A DNA stretch of 64,000 nucleotides from CAIKZZ01 sp035524595. GTDB lineage: Bacteria; Pseudomonadota; Gammaproteobacteria; Steroidobacterales; Steroidobacteraceae. How positions within the stretch are numbered: position 1 is the first letter of the stretch; the number at the start of each line of letters is the position of its first letter. Where the stretch lies: contig DATKOP010000053.1 of NCBI GenBank assembly GCA_035524595.1, positions 1 through 64,000 of the forward strand. Reading direction: 5' to 3'. The notes below the pieces were generated by a model that saw only the letters and a program-made list of their open reading frames with translations, did no database searches and had not been told where the DNA came from. The position numbers and the translations under genes are program-made. This document shows positions 18,801-26,844 of this stretch, one piece after another.

Positions 18801-18963
18801 CGCCGGGCACGCCGCTGACCGCGAGCACGCGGCCGCCGCGAAACGGCCCGATCTGGCGCCACTTCATGCCGGCGAGCAGAGTCGGGTTCACCTGCGCGAC
18901 CGCGGCCGTCGCGGCGAGCGTCAGGGCCAGGCACAGGATCAGTCGCTTGGTGCGACGCAGCAT
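15814..18963 (-). CDS. Exported Asp-box (BNR/VPS10-like) beta-propeller protein
   Basis: A 1049-residue protein with a signal peptide ending near AVAQ. The first 700 residues contain at least ten Asp-box turns of the S-x-D-x-G-x-T/S-W type: SVDAGRTW, TADGGRSW, SSDGGVTW, SDDGGGSW, SVDGGRTW, STDQGRSW, TRDDGGSW, THDYGKTW, SVDDGAHW and a degenerate SGDGGKSF. This predicts two stacked propellers as in sortilin/VPS10-like and xyloglucanase-like proteins. The last 300 residues are a beta-sandwich (LTVRGRSQTVPLEVILDPRL) followed by helices. Such proteins are often labelled glycosyl hydrolases, but no catalytic pair can be identified. Given the peptidase neighbours, peptide or protein binding is equally likely. 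Confidence 0.8.
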   Translation of the reverse strand: MLRRTKRLILCLALTLAATAAVAQVNPTLLAGMKWRQIGPFRGGRVLAVSGVPGDPTTWYFGAVAGGVWKSTNAAATWQPVFDEQKIASIGALAVAEADHNVVYVGSGEACPRGNITYGDGVYKSVDAGRTWKNMGLRDTQHIGAVAVHPKNPDIVLVAALGHAYGPNEERGVFRTADGGRSWQKVLFRDAQTGAIDVVFDPDNASVVYASLWQVQRTPWSLSSGGPGSGLYRSSDGGVTWKRLEGNGLPDGILGRIGVSVAGGGSGRVYALIEAKEGGLFRSDDGGGSWTRVNSDHRFRQRAWYYSHVYADPVTPDVLYISNTGLFRSGDGGKSFELVPAPHGDHHGLWIDPKDPRHLIEGSDGGASVSVDGGRTWTQPYNQPTAQFYHVAVDNHWPYRVYGAQQDNSTIAIASRDDDGVIGRQDWYPVGGGESGYIAPDPRDPEIVYAGSDSGFITRYDHRTNNLRDASVYPLDVSGNGAENLQYRTQWTEPVLVSRYDSNVLYTAAQFVLKSTDQGRSWRAISPDLTRNDKSKQKPSGGPITLDITSVEYYDTVFTVAESPRERGLLWAGTDDGLIHLTRDDGGSWQNVTPKDLPPWSMVSLIEASAHDSGTAYAAIDRHKLDDKKPLIYRTHDYGKTWTRIASGIPDGAYVRAVREDPTRAGLLYAGTELGVYVSVDDGAHWQPLQLNLPTVPVHDLAVKDADLVAATHGRSFWILDDLSPLRQAAAVRADEDFHLFAPATAVRLHIPEDVARRLPTGDNPPPGAIVDYYLKSAPAAKEEVTLEFLDKDGKLLKRFSNLKAADTVEQPPEWVDREAPADVIPATAGANRFAWNFRREDPVAIPGAFYSDNGPRGPIVKPGRYQVRLTVRGRSQTVPLEVILDPRLAGQVTPRDLDELDDLTLKVAADIDALHRAVNQIRDTRARLQTIQKWSADSAAAKPVVEAVEALLAKMAPIEGRLVQVQMAASEDNLRYPNMLNEQYDTFISVMDTDWAPTEPERQVYAYLHGELSAELGKWRALVAGDLPALNALLHGHGVPAIGGFTAP

Positions 18964-19037
18964 GAGGGGCTCCGAGATGTTCGGCGCAAGAAGCGGGCTA
19001 TCCTACGGCAAAAGCCGTCGGCGCGGCCCGCCGGCGC

Positions 19038-19979
19038 TCAGCGCCGTCCGCTGTTGCCGGGCGAGACGACGCGTCCGTACTCGGACGCGCGCGCGAGCCG
19101 GTCGAAGGTCGCGAACGCGGCCGCCGAGATCGCGCTGATCGCCTGCTCGCCCGCGCGCTCGCTCGCAAGATACGTCGTCATCACGCAGATCACGTACGGG
19201 CGATCCTTCAGGAACACGACCCCCGAGTCGTTCCTCACGCCCTCGAGCGCTCCCGGCTTGTTGGCGACCTGCAGCTCCTCCGGCAGCTCGCGCGGCAGCC
19301 AGCTGTCCTTGTGCGTCGCGAGCACCCGGAAGAAGTCGGCGAGCAGCGGTTCGCCGACGATCTTGCCGTGGTACAGGCGCTCGAGCAGCGTCATCATCTC
19401 GCGCGGCGTCGAGACGTTCTCGCGCCCCTCGGCGGCGGCCCTGAGGTCCATCATCTTGCGCCTGAGCCGCGTCTGGCGCAGACCCTGGCCGTCGAGCAGC
19501 GCAGCCACATTGTCCATGCCGACGCGGTCGATCAGCACGTTGGTGGCGGCGTTGTCGCTGACCGCGACCATCAGCGTCGCGAGGTCGCGGTTCGTCAGCT
19601 GCGTGACCCCCGCCGTCAGCCCGCCCATGATGTCGCTGTCCGGCACGAGGTCCGCGGCGCGCACCACGTAGCGGTCCGAGAGGTCGGCCTTGCCGGCGGC
19701 GCCGCGCCGCGCCTGCTCGGCCTGGTGGTAGAGCTCGGCCAGCACCGCGATCTTGATCGAGCTCGCCTGCGGGAACACCTCCTCGCCGTGCAGCGTCAGC
19801 TCCTGGCCGGTGCTCAGGTCGAGGATCGCGACGCCGAGCACGCCGTCGAGGTGTCGCTCGACCTCGCCGATCGTCGCGCGCAGGTGCTCCCACAGCAGCT
19901 GTTGCTTCTCGGCCGGTGGCGGCGCGGCGCAGGCCGCGCCGCTCGCCAGCAGCAGCACGATTGAGAGCAGCTTGGTCAT
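19038..19979 (-). CDS. Class A beta-lactamase-like serine hydrolase
   Basis: A 313-residue protein with signal peptide (LLSIVLLLASGAACA). It shows the S-x-x-K tetrad (SSIK in FPQASSIKIAVLAELYH), the SDN loop (AVSDNAATNVLID) and a K-[TS]-G equivalent written KPG (VANKPGALEG). This places it in the class A beta-lactamase/transpeptidase-like fold. The omega-loop glutamate of true class A enzymes is not obvious, and KPG replaces KTG/KSG, so beta-lactam hydrolysis is doubtful; a peptidase or esterase role is possible. The ATG codon starts directly before the signal peptide. Transcribed in the same direction as the propeller gene 74 bases downstream. Confidence 0.8.
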   Translation of the reverse strand: MTKLLSIVLLLASGAACAAPPPAEKQQLLWEHLRATIGEVERHLDGVLGVAILDLSTGQELTLHGEEVFPQASSIKIAVLAELYHQAEQARRGAAGKADLSDRYVVRAADLVPDSDIMGGLTAGVTQLTNRDLATLMVAVSDNAATNVLIDRVGMDNVAALLDGQGLRQTRLRRKMMDLRAAAEGRENVSTPREMMTLLERLYHGKIVGEPLLADFFRVLATHKDSWLPRELPEELQVANKPGALEGVRNDSGVVFLKDRPYVICVMTTYLASERAGEQAISAISAAAFATFDRLARASEYGRVVSPGNSGRR

Positions 19980-20076
19980 GCGCGTTCCCCGGGGCGTCGG
20001 CGCGGCCGGCGGCGCCGCGGCCCGGCGATTCTAGCCGGTCCCGGTGCGCGGACAACCGCGCGCGCCGCGCCCGCGG

Positions 20077-21405
20077 TCAGGTCGAGGTCCGCGCCCGCGC
20101 GACCCACCACGACAGGGCGCCGACCACCGCCAGCCACAGCGCCGCCCACGCGCCGATCCGCGGATCGTCGACGAAGGCGAGCACGAGGTACGCCGCGGAC
20201 CCGCCGAGCACCAGCAGCGTGGTCCACGGGTAGGCCGGCACGCGAAACGGCCGCGGCGCGTCGGGCTCGCGCCGCCGCAGCACGATGACGGCCGCGTAGG
20301 CCGTCAGGTAGTTGAGCACGAACAACAGCGCCGAGACGTCGATGATCTGCTCGAACGTGCCGCTCAGGATCGCGAGCGCGGCGACCGCACTCGTCAGCGC
20401 GAGCGCGACGCCGGGCGTGCCGCCGGCGCTCACCCAGGTGGTCGGCCGCGGCAGCAGGCGGTCGCGGCCGAGCGCGTAGACGATCCGCGGCGCCATCAGC
20501 ATCACCGAGTTGAGCAGCGACAGCACGACGCACAGCGAAATCAGCGCAACCAGCTCGGCGGCACCGCCCGGCAGCAGCACGCGCGCCGCCTCGACGACCG
20601 GCAGCTTGGCCGCCGCGAGTCCCGGCAGCGACAGCGCGTGCAGCAGCCCCGCGTTGATCAGCAGGTACAGGGTCATCGTCAGGAGCGCCGCGCCGATCAT
20701 GGCTCGCGGCACCGCGCGCACCGCATCGACGGTCTCCTCCGCGAAGTAGATCGAGCTGTACCAGCCGTCGTAGGCGACCAGCACGAGGCGCAGCGCGCCG
20801 AACACGGCCGCCGCGAGCGCGAGCGCCGAGTGTCGCGGGCCGGCGGCGGCCGCCACCGCCGGCGGCGGCGTGACCACGAAGCACGCCAGCACCAGGCCGA
20901 CCAGCGAGATGGCGACCAGCACGCTGATCGCGTTCTGCGTGCGGCTACCGACGCGCAGCCCGAGGCAGTGCACGCCGGTCACGAGCGCCACCACGCCGAG
21001 CGCCACTGCCTGGCCGTGGCCCGCGAGCGCCGGCACCAGCGCGCCGATGAAGTCGGCGGCGGCGAACGCCGCGTAGGCGATGCTGAGCACCTGCACCATC
21101 CAGTCGTTGACGCCGACCAGCAGCGCGTAGCCGGTGCCGAAGGCGCGCCGCGCGTAGACGTAGAAGCCGCCGGCCGCCGGCATCATCGTCACGAGCTCGG
21201 CGACCGACATCGCGCCGAGCGTCGCGTACAGGCCGCCCGCGAGCCAGACGAGCGCGATCAGCGGCACGTTGCCGAGCAGCGCCGCGACGTCGCCCGGGAG
21301 GCGCAGAATGCCGACGCCGATCGTGCCGCCGAAGGCGACCGCGACCGCGAAGCCCAGCCCGAGGATGCGCTTGAGCGGCGTCGCCCGTGTCTCGACCTGG
21401 CTCAA
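20077..21405 (-). CDS. APC-family amino acid permease
   Basis: A 442-residue membrane protein with about twelve hydrophobic helices. The first helix carries FGGTIGVGILRLPGD, matching the unwound substrate-binding motif (G-x-G-I/V-G) of APC transporters. A second conserved segment is GFYVYARRAFGTGYALLVGVNDW. It likely imports or exchanges an amino acid or short amine. The start is TTG, supported by GAGGAG about eight bases upstream. Between a beta-lactamase-like hydrolase and a TonB-dependent receptor gene on the same strand, so uptake of peptide breakdown products is a sensible guess. Confidence 0.87.
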   Translation of the reverse strand: MSQVETRATPLKRILGLGFAVAVAFGGTIGVGILRLPGDVAALLGNVPLIALVWLAGGLYATLGAMSVAELVTMMPAAGGFYVYARRAFGTGYALLVGVNDWMVQVLSIAYAAFAAADFIGALVPALAGHGQAVALGVVALVTGVHCLGLRVGSRTQNAISVLVAISLVGLVLACFVVTPPPAVAAAAGPRHSALALAAAVFGALRLVLVAYDGWYSSIYFAEETVDAVRAVPRAMIGAALLTMTLYLLINAGLLHALSLPGLAAAKLPVVEAARVLLPGGAAELVALISLCVVLSLLNSVMLMAPRIVYALGRDRLLPRPTTWVSAGGTPGVALALTSAVAALAILSGTFEQIIDVSALLFVLNYLTAYAAVIVLRRREPDAPRPFRVPAYPWTTLLVLGGSAAYLVLAFVDDPRIGAWAALWLAVVGALSWWVARARTST

Positions 21406-21538
21406 GCGGCTGCTCCTCGCCTCGCGCGTGGCCGCGCGCCGCGGCCTCCCGCGGCGGGCCGGCCGCCGGCGCCCGGCGGGCGGGGCGCCGCGCCGGGGCC
21501 GGTCCGGCTGCGGACCGGCGCCCGCCGGGGGTAGCGCG

Positions 21539-24436
21539 TCAGAACGCGTACTTGATGCGCAGGTTCCAGAACGCGCCGGGCAGGTCGTAGGTGCCCGCGT
21601 CGTAGCCGTTCAGCGTGCAGGTGTAGCAGATCGGCGGGTTGACGCCGAAGATGTTGTTGACGCCGAGCGAGAGCTGCAGTCCCTTGGCGTGCATCGCATC
21701 GTTCCACTGCACCTGCACGTCGTTGTACAGCACCGACTCGAGCGTGTGATAGGTCTCGTGGTTGGAGCAGCCCGGCACGTTGGTGATCGACGCGTTCGAG
21801 CAGATCTCCTTGACGGAGTCGATGTAGCGCAGGATCCAGCTGACCTCGACGTCGTGCATGTTCCAGCCGAGCTGGGCGTTGGTGCGGATCTGCGGGATCG
21901 CGCTGTTGTTGACCTCGATGCCGACCGTGCGCTGCGCGACGTTGCCGTTCTGGTCGACGGCCTTGTAGTCGTTGACGTAGGTCAGCTGCAGCGCCGCCGT
22001 GAAGCGCCCGGCGCTCGAGTTGTGCGACAGCCAGTTGATCTTCAGGTCCTCGCCGCTGGTCGTGATCTCGCCGAGGTTCTCCAGGAAGTTGTGCGGCGGC
22101 AGCAGGTTGCCGCCCGGCGCGCGCGTGAAGCCCGAGCACAGCGTCGGATCGGTACCGCCCGCCGCGATGCAGGCGTCCAGCAGCGCCTGGATGTCGGCGG
22201 CCTGGATCGCACCCTTGACCTTGTGGTTGTAGTAGGTGGCCTCGAAGCTCAGCCGGTCGGTCACGCTGCCCTGGGCCCAGTCGGCGTTGTGCACGAGCCC
22301 GATTGTGTAGCTGTCGGACTTCTCGGGCTGCAGCTTCGGGTTGCCGCCGGTGAAGGTCGTGATCTGCGTGTTGGCCTGCACGAAGCCGGGCGGCACGCCC
22401 TGCGCCACGCAGCCCGCCGGCAGCGGGACCACCGGGCCACTGGGCGGACCGCAGGGATCGGTGAGCGTCGCGCCGAACTGCGTCAGGCCATAGAGCTCGC
22501 CGATGTTCGGCGCCCTGAAGCCGGTCGAGTAGGTGCCGCGCAGCGCCAGCTCCTTGATCGGCTGCCAGCGGAAGCCCGCCTTGTAGGTCGTCTCGTTGCC
22601 GAAGGTGGAGTAGTCGGAGTAGCGCAGCGCCGCGCTCATGTCGAAGGTCTTGAAGAGCGGCAGGCTGAACTCCGCGTACACCTCGTTGACGTGGTAGCTC
22701 GCCTCGACCGGGAACGCCAGCGAGTCCTGCGACTCGCCGTTCTGGCGCAGCGGGTCGGGCGCGAAGGCACCGTCGTAGAGGCGGTGCTCGGCGCCGACCG
22801 CGATGCCGGCGGCACGGTCCTCAATGTGGAACAGGTCGCCGGTGATGTTCGCCGAGATCAGCTTCAGGCCCTGCGAGCTCGAGTCGAGCTGCGTGGTGCG
22901 GATCCACGACAGCATCGCCGGCGTGATCGGCCGGCCCTGGCCGCCGAACAGGTCGAGCGGCACGCAGCCCGGCACCGCGGCGCAGATCGCCGGGTCGCCG
23001 AGCGCGAGCGACAGGTGCGCGAGGTTGTAGCCGTTGTAGAAGGTCTGGCTCGCCTTGTTCTCGGTGTCGACGAAGTTGACGTCCCAGTGGTAGCCGTTGC
23101 CGACGCGCAGCGTGCCGCGGATGCCGGCGTTCACGTACCAGGTGTCGACGTTCTGGTCGAACACGCGCGGTCCGCCCTCGAGCGGCCGGCGCGTGACCCA
23201 GCCGAAGTTGCTGGCCGCGTTCAGGTCGATGCCGAAGGGGTTGTACGGGTTCAGCCGCGAGATCGAGATCGTGTCGGCGATGCACGAGCAGCCGGTGTAG
23301 GGGCCGACGAAGATCGGCTCCGGCGCCGCCTGGTTGGTCGAGGTGCGGGTGTTGTACAGGCCCTTCAGGTACAGCTGGACGTCGTCGTTGATGTCGTAGG
23401 TCGTGTTCGTGAAGATCGCCTTGCGCTGCGACGGCGTCAGCAGCAGGTTGTACGGCTGGTAGTTGAAGCGGTCGGCGGTGCTCCAGTCGTGGTACGAACC
23501 GGCCGACGGATTGGCCGGGTTCCAGATCGGGTTGCCGGTGGTGCCGGTGTTGAGCGTGAGGTCGTAGAAGTTCTGCTGGTCCGCCGAGCACGAGCCGTAG
23601 GTGCCGGCCGGCCGCGCCGGGTCGCAGAACGTGAAGCGGCCCTGCGGCGTCGCCGAGCTGCCGGCCGCGTTGCCGGCCAGCGGCTCCGGGTCGTTCGACT
23701 GCCACCACTTCGAGGAGCTGATCGCGTCCTGGTTGTAGTAGCTCGCGACGAAGACGCTGCTGAACTTGTCGGTCGAGCCGCCGAGCGTGAGGCTCGCCTC
23801 GGTGGTGCGGCCGCCCTTGCCGTACTCGCCGGTGTAGTAGTTGGCCTCGGCGCCGTTGAACTTCTTGCGGGTGATGATGTTGACCACGCCCGCGATCGCG
23901 TCCGAGCCGTACACCGCCGAGGCGCCGTCCTCGAGCACCTCGATGCGATCGACGATCGACATCGGGATGGTGTTGAGGTCGGCGCTGCCGCTGACGCCCG
24001 AGGCCGAGGACTCGTTGACCCAGCGGATGCCGTCGACCAGCACCAGCACGCGCTTCGAGTCGAGGTTCCTGAGGTCGACCTGGGCGGAGCCCGCGCCGAT
24101 GCCGCCGCCGTCCGGCGGGTAGCCGAAGTTGCCGGACGAGTTGAACTTGGCGTTCAGCGCCGAGCCGCCGGTCGTGAGCTGCTGCAGGAGGTCGCCGACG
24201 CTCGCAATGCCGGTCTTCTCGATCGCGTCGCGATCGATGATCGAGATCGGCTGCTCGGCCTGGGCGCCGCGCTGCACGATGCGCGAGCCGGTGACCACGA
24301 CGTCGGTCATCGCCACCGGTTCGGTGGAGGGCTGGGACTGGCCGAGGGCCACGCCGCCGCCCGCGAGTCCGAGTAGTACTGCCGCAACACGAAGCCCGCC
24401 ACGGGCCGAGATCTTCAGTTTCACTGTCGCCCCCAT
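21539..24436 (-). CDS. TonB-dependent receptor
   Basis: A 965-residue outer-membrane receptor: signal peptide (about 1-33), plug domain (about 45-180) with DVVVTGSRI, VDLRNLDSKRVLVLVDGIRWV and EVLEDGASAVYGSDAIAGVVNIITRK, then a 22-strand barrel ending LRIKYAF with the terminal Phe. The plug and barrel resemble receptors without a carboxypeptidase-like N-terminal extension, so direct signalling to an anti-sigma factor is not expected. The ligand is unknown; the neighbouring permease and S9 peptidase point to peptides. The ATG at 24436 has no clear ribosome-binding site; a GTG four codons inside (24424) follows GGGGG and could be the true start. Confidence 0.92.
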   Translation of the reverse strand: MGATVKLKISARGGLRVAAVLLGLAGGGVALGQSQPSTEPVAMTDVVVTGSRIVQRGAQAEQPISIIDRDAIEKTGIASVGDLLQQLTTGGSALNAKFNSSGNFGYPPDGGGIGAGSAQVDLRNLDSKRVLVLVDGIRWVNESSASGVSGSADLNTIPMSIVDRIEVLEDGASAVYGSDAIAGVVNIITRKKFNGAEANYYTGEYGKGGRTTEASLTLGGSTDKFSSVFVASYYNQDAISSSKWWQSNDPEPLAGNAAGSSATPQGRFTFCDPARPAGTYGSCSADQQNFYDLTLNTGTTGNPIWNPANPSAGSYHDWSTADRFNYQPYNLLLTPSQRKAIFTNTTYDINDDVQLYLKGLYNTRTSTNQAAPEPIFVGPYTGCSCIADTISISRLNPYNPFGIDLNAASNFGWVTRRPLEGGPRVFDQNVDTWYVNAGIRGTLRVGNGYHWDVNFVDTENKASQTFYNGYNLAHLSLALGDPAICAAVPGCVPLDLFGGQGRPITPAMLSWIRTTQLDSSSQGLKLISANITGDLFHIEDRAAGIAVGAEHRLYDGAFAPDPLRQNGESQDSLAFPVEASYHVNEVYAEFSLPLFKTFDMSAALRYSDYSTFGNETTYKAGFRWQPIKELALRGTYSTGFRAPNIGELYGLTQFGATLTDPCGPPSGPVVPLPAGCVAQGVPPGFVQANTQITTFTGGNPKLQPEKSDSYTIGLVHNADWAQGSVTDRLSFEATYYNHKVKGAIQAADIQALLDACIAAGGTDPTLCSGFTRAPGGNLLPPHNFLENLGEITTSGEDLKINWLSHNSSAGRFTAALQLTYVNDYKAVDQNGNVAQRTVGIEVNNSAIPQIRTNAQLGWNMHDVEVSWILRYIDSVKEICSNASITNVPGCSNHETYHTLESVLYNDVQVQWNDAMHAKGLQLSLGVNNIFGVNPPICYTCTLNGYDAGTYDLPGAFWNLRIKYAF

Positions 24437-24485
24437 CTGGAATTCGAACGTTGTTGTTCGGCGGCCGATTCAGGCCTTGGGTGCG

Positions 24486-24514
24486 TTTTTACGCCACACA
24501 CCCCAAAAAGGCAA
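24486..24514 (-). promoter_or_regulatory. Possible promoter of the TonB-dependent receptor gene
   Basis: On the minus strand TTGCCT (24514-24509) and TAAAAA (24491-24486) are separated by 17 bases. The stretch is unusually A/T-rich for this DNA and sits 50 bases upstream of the receptor start. Each box matches consensus at four of six positions. Confidence 0.35.
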
Positions 24515-24698
24515 AGGCCCCGACCGCCGCCGGGCCGCGACCCGGGCCCTTGTAGCTCATGCGCAACATGGGTGCGGTGGCCGTCACTGGGCGCCCGCCG
24601 AGAGCGGGACCCGGCGGCGCGCGGTCGGTGCGCCGGCCGCGCCGGTGTACGCTCGCAGCCGAACGGGCAGCCGCTCGGGTATCGACGAGGACAACGCC

Positions 24699-26816
24699 AT
24701 GAGGATCCGTATCACCCTGGCCTTCGCGCTCGCGGGCGGCGCGATCGCGGCCGGCCCCGCCGCCCAGGCCGGCACGTTCACGCTCGAGCAGGTGCTCTCG
24801 GCGCCGTTTCCGTCCGCCCTCACCGCCGACCCGCTCGCGCGCCGCTTCGCCTGGGTCGAGCGCGCCGAGGGACGCCGCAACGTCTGGGTCGCGACGCCCC
24901 GGCGCGGCCAGCCGGGCTTCGAGGCACGCGCGCTCACCCGCTACGGCGACGACGACGGCCAGGACCTCGGCGAGCTGCGCTTCGTTCCCGGCCGCGACGC
25001 GCTCGTGTACGTGCGCGGCGGCGACTTCGAGGCGCCCGACAAGCCCTACCCGAACCCGGCGCACGCCCCGACCCCGCCCGAGCAGGACCTGTGGCTCGTG
25101 ACCCTCGCCGGCGGCGCGCCGGTCAAGCTCGCCGAGGGCCACGCGCCGGTGGTCGCGCCCGGCGGCGAGCGCGTCGTGTTCCTGCGCAAGGGCGACCTGT
25201 ACGGCGTCGCACCGCGCGCGGGCGCCAAGCCCGAGGAACTCATCCGCGGCCTCGGCGACCTGGGCTCGGTGCGCTTCGCACCGGACGGCCGCTCGTTCGC
25301 CTTCGTCAGCCTGCGCGGCGACCACAGCGTCATCGGCCTGTACTCGTTCGCGGAGCGGCGCGTGCGCTGGCTGGACGCCGGCTTCGGCTTCGACGTCGAG
25401 CCGACCTTCGCGCCGGACGGCCGCCGCATCGCCTTCCTGCGCCTGCCGTTCCAGCCCGACGAGATCGGCATCGGCCCGCACCGCACCGGCACGCCGTGGT
25501 CGATCCGGCTCGCGAGCGTCGACAGCGGCGCGAGCACCGAGCTGTATCGCGCACCGGCCGGCCGCGGCAGCGTGTTCCACGCTCTGGCGTCGGAGGCCCA
25601 GCTGTACTTCGCCCGCGGCGAGCAGCTGGTGTTCCCGGCCGAGACCGACGGCTGGCTGCACCTCTACGCCGTGCCGACCGCGGGCGGCGCCGCCCGCCTG
25701 CTGACGCCGGGCGCCTTCGAGGTCGAGTTCGCGGCGGCGGCGCCGGACGGCAGCGCCGTCGTCTACGCGGCGAACGCCGGCGACATCGAGCGCCGCCACC
25801 TGTGGCGCGTCGCGCTGCCGGACGGCGCGCCGACGCCGCTGACCCCGGGCGAGGGCATCGAGACGATGCCGGCGGTCGGCGCCGACAACGCCACGGTCGC
25901 CTACTTCGCCGCCAGCGCGCGCCGGCCGATGCACGCGGCGGTGCTGGAGCCCGGCGGCAGCGGCGCGGACCTTCGGCCCGGCGGCCTGCCTGCCGGCTTT
26001 CCGGCCGATGCGCTCGTCGTGCCGCAGCCGGTCACGCTGACCGCCCGCGACGGGGTGGTCGCGCACGGCGACCTGTTCCTGCCGCCGCCCGGCACCGCGG
26101 CCGGGCGCCGCCCGGCGGTGGTGTTCATGCACGGCGGGCCGATCCGGCAGATGCTGCTCGGCTGGCACTACATGGACTACTACAGCAACGCCTACGCGCT
26201 CAACCAGTACCTCGCCAGCCGCGGCTACGTGGTGCTCGCGCTCAACTACCGCGCGGGCATCGGCTACGGCCTCGAGTTCCGCGAGGCCGAGCACTACGGC
26301 GCGACCGGGGCCTCGGAGTACAACGACGTGCTGGCCGCGGCCGAGTACCTGCGCGGCCGCGCCGACGTCGATCCGGCGCGGCTCGGGCTGTGGGGCGGCA
26401 GCTACGGCGGCTACCTGACGGCGCTCGGGCTCGCGCGCAACTCCGAGCTGTTCGCGGCCGGCGTCGACGTGCACGGCGTGCACGACTGGTACCACGACGA
26501 CCTCGCGCTGGTGCGGCACAACGTGCCCTACTACGACCGCGACGTGTCCGCGGCCGCGGTCGAGACCGCCTGGCGCGCCTCGCCGATGAGCGCGGTCGCG
26601 AGCTGGCGCTCGCCGGCGCTGTTCGTGCACGGCGACGACGACCGCAACGTCTCGTTCTCGGAGACGACGCGCCTCGTCACGGCGCTGCGCGCGCGCGGCG
26701 TCGACTGCGAGGAGCTGGTGCTGCCGGACGAGATCCACGACTTCCTGCGCCACGCGAGCTTCGTGCGCGTGTACACGGCGGCGAGCGAGTTTCTCGACCG
26801 CCGGCTGGCGCGCTGA
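24699..26816 (+). CDS. Exported prolyl-oligopeptidase-family (S9) peptidase
   Basis: A 705-residue protein with signal peptide (FALAGGAIAAGPAAQA). Residues of about 30-430 form a beta-propeller with TolB/DPP-like repeats (VRFAPDGRSFAFVS, EPTFAPDGRRIAFLR). The C-terminal alpha/beta hydrolase domain has GGSYGGY with Ser near residue 568, HGDDDRN with Asp near 646 and DEIHDF with His near 679. It would cleave short peptides in the periplasm, typically with an X-Pro or X-Ala preference. ATG preceded by GAGGA. Divergent from the TonB-dependent receptor, so both may respond to the same control region. Confidence 0.9.
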   Translation: MRIRITLAFALAGGAIAAGPAAQAGTFTLEQVLSAPFPSALTADPLARRFAWVERAEGRRNVWVATPRRGQPGFEARALTRYGDDDGQDLGELRFVPGRDALVYVRGGDFEAPDKPYPNPAHAPTPPEQDLWLVTLAGGAPVKLAEGHAPVVAPGGERVVFLRKGDLYGVAPRAGAKPEELIRGLGDLGSVRFAPDGRSFAFVSLRGDHSVIGLYSFAERRVRWLDAGFGFDVEPTFAPDGRRIAFLRLPFQPDEIGIGPHRTGTPWSIRLASVDSGASTELYRAPAGRGSVFHALASEAQLYFARGEQLVFPAETDGWLHLYAVPTAGGAARLLTPGAFEVEFAAAAPDGSAVVYAANAGDIERRHLWRVALPDGAPTPLTPGEGIETMPAVGADNATVAYFAASARRPMHAAVLEPGGSGADLRPGGLPAGFPADALVVPQPVTLTARDGVVAHGDLFLPPPGTAAGRRPAVVFMHGGPIRQMLLGWHYMDYYSNAYALNQYLASRGYVVLALNYRAGIGYGLEFREAEHYGATGASEYNDVLAAAEYLRGRADVDPARLGLWGGSYGGYLTALGLARNSELFAAGVDVHGVHDWYHDDLALVRHNVPYYDRDVSAAAVETAWRASPMSAVASWRSPALFVHGDDDRNVSFSETTRLVTALRARGVDCEELVLPDEIHDFLRHASFVRVYTAASEFLDRRLAR

Positions 26817-26844
26817 CGCCGGCGGCGGCCGGCGGCGCCGCGCC

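Noticed and set aside
15814..18963. Calling the Asp-box propeller protein a glycosidase
   Set aside because: Asp boxes are structural. I could not place a catalytic acid pair, and the same fold is used for protein binding in VPS10-type proteins.
24540..24698. Possible small RNA between the TonB-dependent receptor and S9 peptidase genes
   Set aside because: Some G+C-rich stems can be drawn, but with no terminator or convincing promoter inside; composition alone explains them.
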